From JBQTIY01 sp052387675 (GTDB lineage: Bacteria; Planctomycetota; B15-G4): a DNA stretch of 64,000 nt. Position 1 is the first letter of the stretch. Each line of letters opens with the position of its first letter. This document shows positions 1 through 8,063 of the stretch, one piece after another. A model generated the notes under the pieces. That model ran no database searches. It was not told the origin of the DNA and saw only the letters and a list, made by a program, of their open reading frames with translations. The DNA is taken from contig JBQTIY010000004.1 in assembly GCA_052387675.1 (NCBI GenBank), positions 1-64,000 on the forward strand. The letters run 5' to 3'. A program made the position numbers and the translations under genes.

Positions 1-305
1 GGCGACGCGTGCTCTGGGCGCCCGGGGCGGGGGCTCGGCGTTGCCGCAAAGACACCGGGCCGACTCGGCCGATGCGGCCGAGCGGTCGGCTCGCAACTCG
101 CGGCACCCCGACCCCCGCCGCGTCGCACCTCGATGCATGGGTTGAAAGGCAATTGGCGGACGAGGCGTGCTCTGCCAGTGACGGAGGCAGGAATGCTGGG
201 CCACTTGCTGGGCTGCGGATCGGGCGCAGCGTCGCGGCGACTCCCGGGGCTGCAGGGCCCCGCGAAGGGAATTGCGGAGGGCGAAGCCCGACGCAAACCC
301 GTCGA

Positions 306-326
306 GGGCAGTCCTGCGGACTGCCC
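306..326. repeat. Perfect 9-bp inverted repeat, 3-base loop
   Basis: GGGCAGTCC, loop TGC, GGACTGCCC. No T-run follows on either strand, so it does not look like an intrinsic terminator. It lies about 200 bases upstream of the response regulator start. Confidence 0.5.
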
Positions 327-480
327 GTCGCGGGTCAGGGCCTCCGCAGCGGTTCGCCACTGAGTTTGTACGACTGCAGGAGTAGTGCGAGGGCGAGAGC
401 GAGGACAGACCGGCGAAGCACCCCCGGGTCGCCGCGGAGCACCCCCGTGGCAGCCGCGTAGCACGGTTTCAGTTCGGTGC

Positions 481-511
481 GGCAGCGAGCCGAAGAACGG
501 CTCTGTCTGCC
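481..511 (+). other. Hairpin in the leader of the response regulator gene
   Basis: GGCAG plus GAGCCG pair with CGGCTC plus CTGCC around the loop AAGAA, with a small internal bulge. It ends 20 bases before the probable GTG start at 532, so it could affect translation of the downstream gene. The function is inferred from position only. Confidence 0.4.
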
Positions 512-531
512 CCCACCTCGGACGACCCAAC

Positions 532-1497
532 GTGCGCATCCTCCTCGCAGAAGACGACGGCGTGACCCGCACGCTCCTGGTGCGCGTACTGCGCGGCCTG
601 GGCCACGAACCGGTGGCCACCAAGGACGGCGAGGAAGCCTGGCGCGTCTACTGCCAGCAGCCTTTCCCAGTAGTGGTCACCGACTGGCTCATGCCGGGCA
701 CCGACGGCCTGGAGCTCACGCGCCGCATCCGCGCGGCGCGTGCACGCAGCTACCCGTGGATCATCCTGCTCACAGCCATGGACTACAGCGCCAACTTCCG
801 GCGCACCATGGAAGAGGGCGTCGACGACTTCCTCACCAAGCCGGTGGACCACGAACTGCTGCGCGTGCGGCTCACCGTGGCGGCGCGCGTGAACAGCATG
901 TCGGAGCAGGTGCGCCTGTTGGCCGCGGCGCTGCCCATCTGCATGCACTGCAAGGCCGTGCGCGATGCCGGTGACCACTGGCAGAAGGTCGAAGAGTTCT
1001 TCGACCAGGTGGACTTCTCGCACGGCTACTGCCCAGGCTGCTACTACGAGCACTCGCTGCGGCCCGAGCTGGAACGCCTGCGGGCAACGGCCGCGTGGCA
1101 TGCACCCGGCAGCGAGGCGCCGCTGGACCCGCGCACGCTGAACGCACTCATCGACTTCGACGGCCGCGAGTCGCCCGGCCTCTTCAACGACCTGTGCGAA
1201 GGCTGGACCGAAGCCGTGCAGCGCGCACGCCAGATCCTACAGAGCTTCCGAGACTCAGGCCTGCTCGGCCATGACGAGGTCGCCGCGCTCGCTTCCTTCC
1301 GCAAGCGCTGTCTCGATCTGGGCGCGGGCCGCCTGGCCGAAGTGCTGCGCACGGACTACGCCACGCCGCCTGCACTCGAACTGCTGCAGCAGCATGCCGA
1401 GCGCGGCTCTGCTGCCTTGGCTGAGCTGGACGCGACCGTCGCAGCGCTGGCCGCGCTGCGACGGGCACGTCGCGAGAGCCAGCCTCAGCCGTCGTAG
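532..1497 (+). CDS. Response regulator with CXXC...CXXC middle region and degenerate Hpt-like C-terminus
   Basis: Two-component response regulator of about 321 residues. The receiver domain spans roughly residues 1-120. Acidic pair D8-D9, phosphoacceptor D51 (VVVTDWLMPG), T81 and K103 (LTKP) are all present, so phosphorylation should be possible. Residues 134-175 hold a CXXC...CXXC segment (C137/C140, C167/C170) with the phrase FSHGYCPGC, a cysteine module known behind receiver and PAS domains. The last ~120 residues are helical and end in an Hpt-like LGAGRLAEVL stretch, but alanine stands where the Hpt histidine would align. There is no DNA-binding domain, so the output is probably protein interaction. 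The frame is open from 385, but the receiver begins exactly at GTG 532. The 3' end overlaps the convergent glnA by 13 bases. Confidence 0.85.
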   Translation: MRILLAEDDGVTRTLLVRVLRGLGHEPVATKDGEEAWRVYCQQPFPVVVTDWLMPGTDGLELTRRIRAARARSYPWIILLTAMDYSANFRRTMEEGVDDFLTKPVDHELLRVRLTVAARVNSMSEQVRLLAAALPICMHCKAVRDAGDHWQKVEEFFDQVDFSHGYCPGCYYEHSLRPELERLRATAAWHAPGSEAPLDPRTLNALIDFDGRESPGLFNDLCEGWTEAVQRARQILQSFRDSGLLGHDEVAALASFRKRCLDLGAGRLAEVLRTDYATPPALELLQQHAERGSAALAELDATVAALAALRRARRESQPQPS

Positions 1498-2912
1498 TAC
1501 ATCGCGAACTCGAGCGGATGCGGCCGAGTCTTCATGATCAGCACTTCGTTGTCGTGCTTGTACTTGATGTACGACTCGATCAACTCGGTGCTGAACACGT
1601 CACCGCGCAGCAGGAACTCGTGGTCCTTCTCCAGCGCGGCCAGCGCTGACTCCAGCGACGTCGGCGCATCGACAACCTGGGCCATTTCTTCCGGCGGCAG
1701 GTCGTAGATGTTCTTGTCCAGCGGATCCCCTGGATCGATCCGGTTCTGGATGCCGTCGAGGCAGGCCATGGCGATGGCCGAGAAGGCCAGGTAGCCGCAG
1801 GCCAGCGGATCCGGGCAGCGGAACTCGAAACGCTTCGAGGCCGGGCTGCTGCTGAACATCGGGATGCGGATCGCCGCGCTGCGGTTTCTGCTGCTGTAGG
1901 CCAGCTTGATCGGCGCCTCGAAGTGCGGCACGAGCCGTCGGTAGCTGTTCGTGGTGGGGTTGGTGAAGGCGATGATCGCGTGGGCGTGCCGCAGCAGGCC
2001 GCCGATGGCCCAGCGTCCGGTGTCGGACAGTCCGGCGTAGCCGCTGCCCGCGAACAAGTTGGTCTTGTTCTTCCAGATCGAGAAGTGGCAGTGCATGCCG
2101 CTGCCGTTGTCGCCGAAGATCGGCTTGGGCATGAAGGTGGCCGTCTTGCCGGAGCGCACCGCGCACTGGCGCACGATGTACTTGAACCACTGCAGCTTGT
2201 CGGCCATGGAGACGAGCGAGTCGTACTTCATGTCGATCTCGGCCTGGCCGCCGCCGGCTACCTCGTGGTGCTGGCGCTCCATCTCGATGCCCACGTCTTC
2301 CATCGTGCGCATCATCTCGCCGCGCAGATCCTGGAGCTGATCCACCGGGGGCACCGGCAGATAGCCGCCCTTGAGGCGCGGCCGGAAGCCCAAGTTGGCG
2401 CCGTCCACGCCGGTGTTCCACGGGCCCTCGTCGGACTCGATGGCGTAGTAGGCGCTCTGCGGATTGTTGTCCCAGTGCACCGAGTCGAAGATGAAGAACT
2501 CCGGCTCGGGACCGACGTACATGGTGTCGCCGATGCCGGTCGTGTGCAGGTACTGCTCCACGCGCCGGGCCACGCCGCGCGGATCACGGGCGTAGTCCTC
2601 TTTGGTGATCGGATCCACGACGTTCGCAATGAGCGTCATGGTGGGCTCGGCGAAGAAGGGATCGATGACCGCCGTGTCCGCGTCGGGCACGACGAGCATG
2701 TCGCTCTCGTCGATGGCCTTCCAGCCGCGGATCGACGAGCCGTCGAAGCCGTGGCCTTCCGTGAAGCTGGCCTCGTTGACCATCGTGGTCGGCAAGGTGA
2801 AGTGGTGCCACATGCCGAACATGTCGCTGAAGCGCACGTCGACGGCACGGATGTTCAAAGCCTTGATCTTGGCGAGCACCTCCTTGGGGCTCATGCCTGG
2901 CGTCATTCCCAC
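1485..2912 (-). CDS. glnA: Glutamine synthetase type I
   Basis: ATP-dependent ligation of ammonia to glutamate, in the cytoplasm; 475 residues, the usual length of bacterial GSI. Visible signatures are the N-terminal VRFSDMFGMWHHFTLP, the catalytic-domain stretch GSGMHCHFSIWKN, and NSYRRLVPHFEAP. NIYDLPPEE places the adenylylation tyrosine at Y403, so this is a GSI-beta type that could be controlled by GlnE. The start is GTG 2912, which has AAGGA about 10 bases upstream; ATG 2906 is the alternative but lies farther from that site. A PII-like gene ends 57 bases upstream on the same strand, forming a nitrogen-control pair. Confidence 0.97.
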   Translation of the reverse strand: MGMTPGMSPKEVLAKIKALNIRAVDVRFSDMFGMWHHFTLPTTMVNEASFTEGHGFDGSSIRGWKAIDESDMLVVPDADTAVIDPFFAEPTMTLIANVVDPITKEDYARDPRGVARRVEQYLHTTGIGDTMYVGPEPEFFIFDSVHWDNNPQSAYYAIESDEGPWNTGVDGANLGFRPRLKGGYLPVPPVDQLQDLRGEMMRTMEDVGIEMERQHHEVAGGGQAEIDMKYDSLVSMADKLQWFKYIVRQCAVRSGKTATFMPKPIFGDNGSGMHCHFSIWKNKTNLFAGSGYAGLSDTGRWAIGGLLRHAHAIIAFTNPTTNSYRRLVPHFEAPIKLAYSSRNRSAAIRIPMFSSSPASKRFEFRCPDPLACGYLAFSAIAMACLDGIQNRIDPGDPLDKNIYDLPPEEMAQVVDAPTSLESALAALEKDHEFLLRGDVFSTELIESYIKYKHDNEVLIMKTRPHPLEFAMYYDG

Positions 2913-2969
2913 AGGGTCAGGTTCCTTTCTGGTTGGGGGGTGGGCTCTGGGGCGTTGGGTTGCGCCGGC

Positions 2970-3278
2970 TCAAATGGCCTCGGGGCCACTCTCGCCGGTG
3001 CGGATGCGGATCACGTCGTGAAGTTCCCAAGTGAAGATGCGGCCGCGTTCGCCGCCGGCCTGCTCGATGGCGTTCACCGCCGCCTCGACGAAGCCTTCAT
3101 TCACGCCGACCTCGAGCCGCACCATCGGCTCGGGCGACAGCTCCTGAAAGGCCACGGCCTGCATGACGGAGATGCCATGCACCTCGCTCACCGTCATGCG
3201 GAAAATCTCCGCGTCGGCGAGGAGCGCAGCCACCGCGGGCAGCCGCTCGGGCGCGAGGATGGCCTGGATCATGCGCAT
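2970..3278 (-). CDS. Divergent PII-family signal protein with shortened T-loop
   Basis: About 102 residues. The fold is recognisable at both ends: MRMIQAILAPERLPAV and MTVSEVHG at the start, VIRIRTGESGPEAI at the end, as in GlnB/GlnK. The T-loop between EVHG and VRLEV is about six residues shorter than in GlnB and has no RQKGH or RGAEY, so the uridylylation tyrosine and ligand-binding glutamine are missing. The B-loop, TGKIGDGKIF in GlnB, is reduced to AGGERGRIF. Position directly ahead of glnA suggests a nitrogen-linked role, but signalling by uridylylation and classic ATP/2-oxoglutarate sensing are unlikely. The frame is open further upstream, but homology begins at ATG 3278; ATG 3272 is also possible. 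Confidence 0.85.
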   Translation of the reverse strand: MRMIQAILAPERLPAVAALLADAEIFRMTVSEVHGISVMQAVAFQELSPEPMVRLEVGVNEGFVEAAVNAIEQAGGERGRIFTWELHDVIRIRTGESGPEAI

Positions 3279-3545
3279 GAAAACCGCCGTGCGGACTCGT
3301 GGGTCGCCCCGGCAGTGCTCACCGGGCCTCGTCCCACCGAGGTCCGGGGCCGGAATGTATCGATGCGAGCTTCCGCTCACAAGCCGCGACACGAAGTGCT
3401 GGAATTGCCGGGCCTTCGTGAGGGCGATTTCCTTTTCTGGGCTCGCGACGCACCGAGCCAGCCGGGGCGGCCGGCGGGTGTTCGCCCACATTTTTATTGA
3501 TTCCCCAGTCACCCCGCGGCTTCGCTACGCTTTCTCCAGGTGGAA
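3279..3545. other. Intergenic region between the PII-glnA unit and mutS side
   Basis: No gene supported. It should hold the promoter of the minus-strand PII-glnA pair. The only AT-rich patch is near 3489-3502 (CATTTTTATTGATT). I searched for a -24/-12 sigma-54 promoter, expected for nitrogen genes, and saw no convincing match. Confidence 0.4.
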
Positions 3546-3701
3546 ATGGCCGCGACGCTCGGGATGTCGACTCGGCCGCTGGAGACGTCGATGGAAACCT
3601 TCGACAAGCATGTGCGTCTGCGCTGGGCCTTCCTGAGCCTGGTGGCTCTCGTCGGGGCCGTGACGCTGACCCTTTTCCGCGGCCTAGCCGCGGCCAACTG
3701 A
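3546..3701 (+). CDS. Possible small single-span membrane protein
   Basis: A 51-codon frame from ATG 3546 (36 codons from ATG 3591) ends 49 bases before mutS. The shorter form is a charged N-terminus (METFDKHVRLR) followed by about 20 hydrophobic residues (WAFLSLVALVGAVTLTLF) and a short tail. That is the layout of a small inner-membrane protein. I recognise no family. Codon use is GC-rich like its neighbours, but the reading is short and could be chance. Confidence 0.4.
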   Translation: MAATLGMSTRPLETSMETFDKHVRLRWAFLSLVALVGAVTLTLFRGLAAAN

Positions 3702-3733
3702 GCGAAGCCCGGCACCGCGGCAGGCCGCGCCGC

Positions 3734-3739
3734 TAGAAT
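3734..3739 (+). promoter_or_regulatory. -10-like box TAGAAT close to the mutS start
   Basis: TAGAAT matches TATAAT at five of six positions and ends 11 bases before the mutS ATG. If used, transcription would begin within a few bases of the start codon, giving a leaderless or nearly leaderless mRNA. No good -35 box is visible 16-18 bases upstream. Confidence 0.35.
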
Positions 3740-3750
3740 CGGCGGCGTCC

Positions 3751-6429
3751 ATGAGCGAAGCCCCCGAAACCCAGCCGTCGCTCTTCGACACGCCGCGGCC
3801 CGCCGCGCCGGCGCCGCGCACCACGCCGATGATGGATCAGTACCTCGCGGCCAAGAGCGAAGCGCCCGACGCGCTGCTCTTCTTCCGCATGGGCGACTTC
3901 TACGAGCTCTTCGGCGAGGACGCGCGCATCGCCTCGCGCGTGCTCGGCATCGTGCTCACGTCGCGCAGCAAGGGCGAGGGCAGCCTGCCCATGGCGGGCG
4001 TCCCGGTGAAGGCCTACCAGGGCTATCTCCAGCAGCTCCTGCGCGCCGGCTTTCGCGTGGCACTTTGCGACCAGGTCGAGGATCCCAAGCTGGCCAAGGG
4101 TCTGGTCGAGCGGCGCGTCACGCGCATCGTCACCGCGGGCACGGTCTTCGAGGACGACCTGCTCGAACGCGGCACCAGCAACTATCTGCTGGCCGTGCTG
4201 CCTGAAGCGCAGCATTGCGGCCTGGCCTGGCTCGACGTCTCCACCGGAGACTTTCGCGTGGCCGTCGTCCAGGAGGAACGCCTCGCCGACGAACTGGCGC
4301 GCATCGATGCCGCCGAGATCGTGCTGCCCGAGTCGCTGCTGGAGGCGAGCCCTGCCAACGACGCCCGCCTCGCGCGCCTGCGCCGGGTCTGCGCGGCGCC
4401 GCTCGTGCGCGGCCCGGAGTGGACCTTTCAGCGCACCAATGCGGCCACCTTGCTGAAAGAACAACTGCGCGTGGCCACGCTCGCGGGCTTCGGGCTGGAT
4501 GAGGATTCGCTCGAGGTGCGCGCGGCCGGCGCGGTCCTGGCCTATGCCCGCAGCACGCAGCGCGGCACCGCACTGCCTGTGTCGTCGCTGCGCCGTCACG
4601 ACGCGGCCCAGAGCGCCACACTCGACCGCGCCACGCGCAACTGCCTCGAACTCCTGGGCACACAGCGCGACGGCCGCCGCGAGGGCAGCCTGCTCTCCGT
4701 GCTCGACCGCACCGGCACAGCCATGGGCGCGCGCCGGCTGCGCGAGTGGATCGTCGCGCCGCTGGTGGACGTGGCCGCCATTCGCCTGCGGCAGAGCGCC
4801 GTCGAAGAACTCGTGTCGCAGCGCGAGGCGCAGGCGCGCCTCACCGCCGATCTCGCGGCACTGCCGGACCTCGAGCGCATCGCCACGCGCCTGCTCGCCG
4901 GACAAGGCAGCCCGCGCGACCTAGCGGCCCTGCGCACCGGGCTGCGTCTCGTGCCGCGCCTGCGCGAGACGCTCGCCTCCTGCCACAGCGCGCCCCTGGC
5001 CGCCGCCGCCGAGGCCTTGCCGCTCATGCCTGAGCTGCTCGCCGAACTGGAACGCGGCCTGGCCGAGTCGCCAGCTCCCGTGCTGACCGAAGGCGGACTC
5101 ATCGCGCCCGGCTGGAACGCGCGGCTCGACGAACTGCGCGGCCTGCGCGAGGACGGCGCCTCGGCCATCGCGCGCTTCCAGGCCAGCGAGAGTCAACGCA
5201 CCGGCATCGCCTCACTCAAGGTGGGTTTCCACCGCACCTTCGGCTACTTCATCGAAGTGAGCCACGCGCAGGCGGGCCGCATCCCCGACGGCTACTTGAG
5301 GCGGCAGACGCTCACAGGCGGCGAGCGCTACACCACGCCGGAGCTCAAGGCGCTGGAGTCCTCGATCCTCTCGGCGGACGAGCGCTCTCGCGCGCTCGAA
5401 ACGGAACTCTTCCTGGCGCTGCGCGCGCGCGCCGCCGAGCAGGGCGAAGCGCTGCGCTCGCTGGCGCACGCGCTGGGCGAAGTCGATGTGCTGACCGGCC
5501 TGGCGCTGCTGGCGCGTGAACGCCGCTGGGTGCGGCCCACCGTGGACGACGGCGATGTGCTCGACATCCGCGCCGGACGCCACCCAATCCTCGAGGCGCT
5601 GCTGCCGGCCGGCCGCTTCGTGCCCAACGACGTGCTGCTGGACCGCGACAGCTCGCGCCTCTTGCTCGTCACCGGCCCCAACATGGCCGGCAAGTCCACT
5701 TACATCCGGCAGGTGGCCGTGCTGGTGCTGCTGGCGCAGATCGGCTCCTTTGTGCCGGCCGAGTCGGCCCAGGTTGGCGTGGTGGACCGCATCTTCACGC
5801 GCATCGGCAGCGCCGATGATCTCTCCGCCGGCGCCTCGACCTTCATGGTGGAGATGACCGAGACGGCCACGATCCTGCACGGCGCCACGGCGCGCAGCCT
5901 GGTGATCCTCGACGAAGTGGGGCGCGGCACCTCCACCTGGGACGGGCTCTCGCTGGCCTGGGCCATCTGCGAGTACCTCTACAAGGCCATCGGCGCGCGC
6001 ACGCTCTTCGCCACGCATTACCACGAACTCACCGACCTGGCCGGCGAGTTCCCCGCAGTGCGCAACGTCAACGTGGCCGTGCACGAGCAGGGCGACGAGG
6101 TGGTCTTCCTGCATCGCATCGTGCCCGGCGGCACCGACCGCAGCTATGGGCTGCACGTGGCGCGGCTGGCCGGCGTACCGCGCGCGATCATCGAACGGGC
6201 CGCGCGCATCCTCGACGACTTGCAGGCGCGCGCACCGGATCTGCGCCCGCGCGGTGACGAGGCGCCGGCCGGGGCCGGCGAGCCCGAGCCGCGTCAGCAG
6301 CCCCTCTTTCCGCGCGCGGGAGCCTCCGTGCTGGATGAGCTGGCAGCTTTGGATCCCGACCTCGTGGCACCGCTCGACGCGCTGCTGAAGCTCAGGGAGT
6401 GGCGGGAGCGTCTGGGCGAGGGGCGCTGA
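3751..6429 (+). CDS. mutS: DNA mismatch repair protein MutS
   Basis: Recognises mismatches and small loops and recruits MutL; 892 residues, a little longer than E. coli MutS. The mismatch-contact motif is GDFYELF, with F50 and E52 in the usual places. The ATPase carries the Walker A motif GPNMAGKST near residue 645, followed by the ABC-type region STFMVEMTET, Walker B VILDEVGRGTSTWDG and the helix-turn-helix histidine motif FATHYHELTDL. The start is ATG 3751, just after a -10-like TAGAAT and with no strong ribosome site. The 3' end overlaps the convergent lipoprotein gene by 38 bases. No mutL is in the window. Confidence 0.98.
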   Translation: MSEAPETQPSLFDTPRPAAPAPRTTPMMDQYLAAKSEAPDALLFFRMGDFYELFGEDARIASRVLGIVLTSRSKGEGSLPMAGVPVKAYQGYLQQLLRAGFRVALCDQVEDPKLAKGLVERRVTRIVTAGTVFEDDLLERGTSNYLLAVLPEAQHCGLAWLDVSTGDFRVAVVQEERLADELARIDAAEIVLPESLLEASPANDARLARLRRVCAAPLVRGPEWTFQRTNAATLLKEQLRVATLAGFGLDEDSLEVRAAGAVLAYARSTQRGTALPVSSLRRHDAAQSATLDRATRNCLELLGTQRDGRREGSLLSVLDRTGTAMGARRLREWIVAPLVDVAAIRLRQSAVEELVSQREAQARLTADLAALPDLERIATRLLAGQGSPRDLAALRTGLRLVPRLRETLASCHSAPLAAAAEALPLMPELLAELERGLAESPAPVLTEGGLIAPGWNARLDELRGLREDGASAIARFQASESQRTGIASLKVGFHRTFGYFIEVSHAQAGRIPDGYLRRQTLTGGERYTTPELKALESSILSADERSRALETELFLALRARAAEQGEALRSLAHALGEVDVLTGLALLARERRWVRPTVDDGDVLDIRAGRHPILEALLPAGRFVPNDVLLDRDSSRLLLVTGPNMAGKSTYIRQVAVLVLLAQIGSFVPAESAQVGVVDRIFTRIGSADDLSAGASTFMVEMTETATILHGATARSLVILDEVGRGTSTWDGLSLAWAICEYLYKAIGARTLFATHYHELTDLAGEFPAVRNVNVAVHEQGDEVVFLHRIVPGGTDRSYGLHVARLAGVPRAIIERAARILDDLQARAPDLRPRGDEAPAGAGEPEPRQQPLFPRAGASVLDELAALDPDLVAPLDALLKLREWRERLGEGR

Positions 6430-7954
6430 GCGCCGGGGCGTTCGGCGTCGGCGCATTCGGCGCGGGCGCGTTCAGCGCGGGCAGCGTTCCGCGCCACCAA
6501 GCGCCTGGATCCCAGAAGCGGTGCATGGGCATCGGTTCGCCGAAGTCGCCGTGCTTCTGGGGCCAGCACGACACGCCGTCGTCGTAGTACTGCACGAAGA
6601 GGCGTGAGCGCAGCGCCGCCGGCGTGTGATGCAGAGCCGGCATGAGGTTCTCGTAGCGGCCCGCCGTGCGATCGGCCAAGGTGAGCGGGTTGGCCAGGAA
6701 GTCGTCGATCCAGACCAGCAAGGAGCCGCGCGGAGCGAGGTCGAGCACGTTGGCCTCGCGAGTTTCGGAGTCCGGATCGAGCACGAGGTGAAAGAGGCGC
6801 GTCTCGGGGTGCTGCGTCAGGTAGGGGAAGGCCGCGCCCTCGTACTCGCGCACACTGCAGGCCGCCGCCATGTAGACCAGATTGGTGATGCGCGGCGTGC
6901 CCGGCTCCGCGGCGTGCTCCAGGATGCGGTTCACGATCATGGTGCCCATGCTGTGACCAACGAGAGTCAGCTCCAGACCTCCCTGCGGCGCCAGATCGTC
7001 TTGGAGTTGCGCAAGCTGCTGCAGAAACTCGCGCAACTGCGTCGGCTGCGGCCAAAGCCGCGGCAGGCCGGATTCCTGTTCGTGCTCGAAGAGCAGCGTG
7101 ACGCGCCGCTGCATCACTTCCCAAGAGGGCGTGCCGCCGACATCCACGATGAACGTGCCCACAATCTTGAATGGCAAGGTCACGATGCTGCTGAGCGAGT
7201 CCCACCAGGAACGCCCTTCGTCGCTGTCGGAGGCCACGAAGTGCAACTGCAGTCCGGCGTCGGCCACCGCCGCCTGAATCTCGGCGCCATGCTCTTGTCG
7301 CCGGCCGGTCACTAGGTCGGCGGCGTGCCGCTCCGGTGCATAGATCGACGTGTTCTCGTACCAGTACTCGCGCAGCCGCCACCACCAGATCATCGGCAGG
7401 CGAAAGGCGCCGCGGCCCACATCGGCAGCAAAGTAGAAGGGACCGAGGATCGTGCCGGCCCAGCCGCGGTCGGCGCCTTGACGCACCCACCACAAATGCT
7501 CCCAGTAACTGGACAGGAGCGAGGAGTCCCAGTTGAGGAAGAGCGGGTAGTAACCGGCGGCCTCGATGCGCTCGTGGAGTTTCCCCGCGCGCTCGACCGT
7601 GCCCGCTTGCTCATTGAGGCCGCCATGCACATAGATGAGCAGGCGGCGCGGTGTGCCCGGGCCGGCGGCAGGCTTCTGGGCGCGAATCGCTTCGGCGATC
7701 TTCGCGGCGTGAACTGAGAAGTCTGGCGGTGAGAACTGATCAAATCCGAAGGCGCCCGAGGCCGGGTCGAGCGCACGGCCTGTGCGGTCGAACATGAGGA
7801 TGTGTTCGCCGGGGACTTCGCTGACGGCAGAGCAGGCCGTCAGCCAAAGGCACAGCGCCAGCGCCGCTCCACGCCCAGCGGCGCGCGTTCGCCAGCCCGT
7901 TGGCCCTCGCGGCTCAAGCACCGCCGGGCTTTTGTGCTGCCCCCTGCCTTCCAT
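6392..7954 (-). CDS. Alpha/beta hydrolase lipoprotein
   Basis: About 520 residues. A long basic N-terminus precedes the lipoprotein signal AALALCLWLTAC, so it is probably lipid-anchored. The hydrolase fold is shown by LLIYVHGGLNEQ (oxyanion region) and the nucleophile elbow TLVGHSMGT with Ser335. It resembles lipase/esterase or PGAP1-like proteins; the substrate is unknown. The C-terminus is an Ala/Pro/Asn-rich tail of short repeats (NAPAPNAPTPNAPALSAP) encoded by roughly 15-base repeats, and the coding region runs 38 bases into mutS from the opposite strand. The frame extends to a TTG at 7990, but ATG 7954 is preferred because 7984-8013 holds a promoter for the divergent gene. Confidence 0.8.
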   Translation of the reverse strand: MEGRGQHKSPAVLEPRGPTGWRTRAAGRGAALALCLWLTACSAVSEVPGEHILMFDRTGRALDPASGAFGFDQFSPPDFSVHAAKIAEAIRAQKPAAGPGTPRRLLIYVHGGLNEQAGTVERAGKLHERIEAAGYYPLFLNWDSSLLSSYWEHLWWVRQGADRGWAGTILGPFYFAADVGRGAFRLPMIWWWRLREYWYENTSIYAPERHAADLVTGRRQEHGAEIQAAVADAGLQLHFVASDSDEGRSWWDSLSSIVTLPFKIVGTFIVDVGGTPSWEVMQRRVTLLFEHEQESGLPRLWPQPTQLREFLQQLAQLQDDLAPQGGLELTLVGHSMGTMIVNRILEHAAEPGTPRITNLVYMAAACSVREYEGAAFPYLTQHPETRLFHLVLDPDSETREANVLDLAPRGSLLVWIDDFLANPLTLADRTAGRYENLMPALHHTPAALRSRLFVQYYDDGVSCWPQKHGDFGEPMPMHRFWDPGAWWRGTLPALNAPAPNAPTPNAPALSAPRPDAPATP

Positions 7955-7983
7955 GCGGCCCAGTTTCCGTGTACGCACCCCCC

Positions 7984-8013
7984 TTGACAAGCGGCCGGTG
8001 TCTAAGAGTTAAT
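7984..8013 (+). promoter_or_regulatory. Sigma-70-like promoter for the FG-GAP protein gene
   Basis: TTGACA (six of six) at 7984-7989 and GTTAAT (four of six) at 8008-8013, spaced by 18 bases. Transcription would begin near 8020. AAAGGA at 8046-8051 could be the ribosome site, with a rather long 12-base spacer before ATG 8064. Confidence 0.5.
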
Positions 8014-8063
8014 GCAATCTCGTCTCAAGATGCTCCGACGATCACAAAGGATTCTTACCACCC

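Larger units (their letters stand above)
1..531. other. Gene-free, GC-rich leader region with inverted repeats
   Basis: I see no recognisable gene here. The open frames that cross it have proline/arginine/glycine-rich low-complexity translations and match no family I know. It contains a perfect 9-bp inverted repeat with a 3-base loop (306-326), a stem of 6 plus 5 pairs (481-511), and two copies of the 9-mer GCACCCCCG near 419 and 438. I looked for RNase P RNA, tmRNA and signal recognition particle RNA signatures and did not find them. It may be the leader of the response regulator that follows, or the end of something outside the window. Confidence 0.5.

Noticed and set aside
306..326. Perfect inverted repeat as an intrinsic terminator
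   Set aside because: No T-run follows on either strand, so it is listed only as a repeat.
1..531. RNase P RNA, tmRNA or signal recognition particle RNA in the gene-free stretch
   Set aside because: None of the conserved core sequences I know for these RNAs was found on either strand.
1923..3500. Long plus-strand open frame opposite glnA and the PII gene
   Set aside because: It mirrors genes with clear families on the other strand; its translation is compositionally odd and matches no family.
3279..3545. Sigma-54 promoter for the PII-glnA pair
   Set aside because: No TGGCAC-N5-TTGC-like pair at proper spacing on the minus strand.
5212..6456. Long minus-strand open frame opposite mutS
   Set aside because: It is an antisense shadow of the MutS ATPase region in GC-rich DNA.
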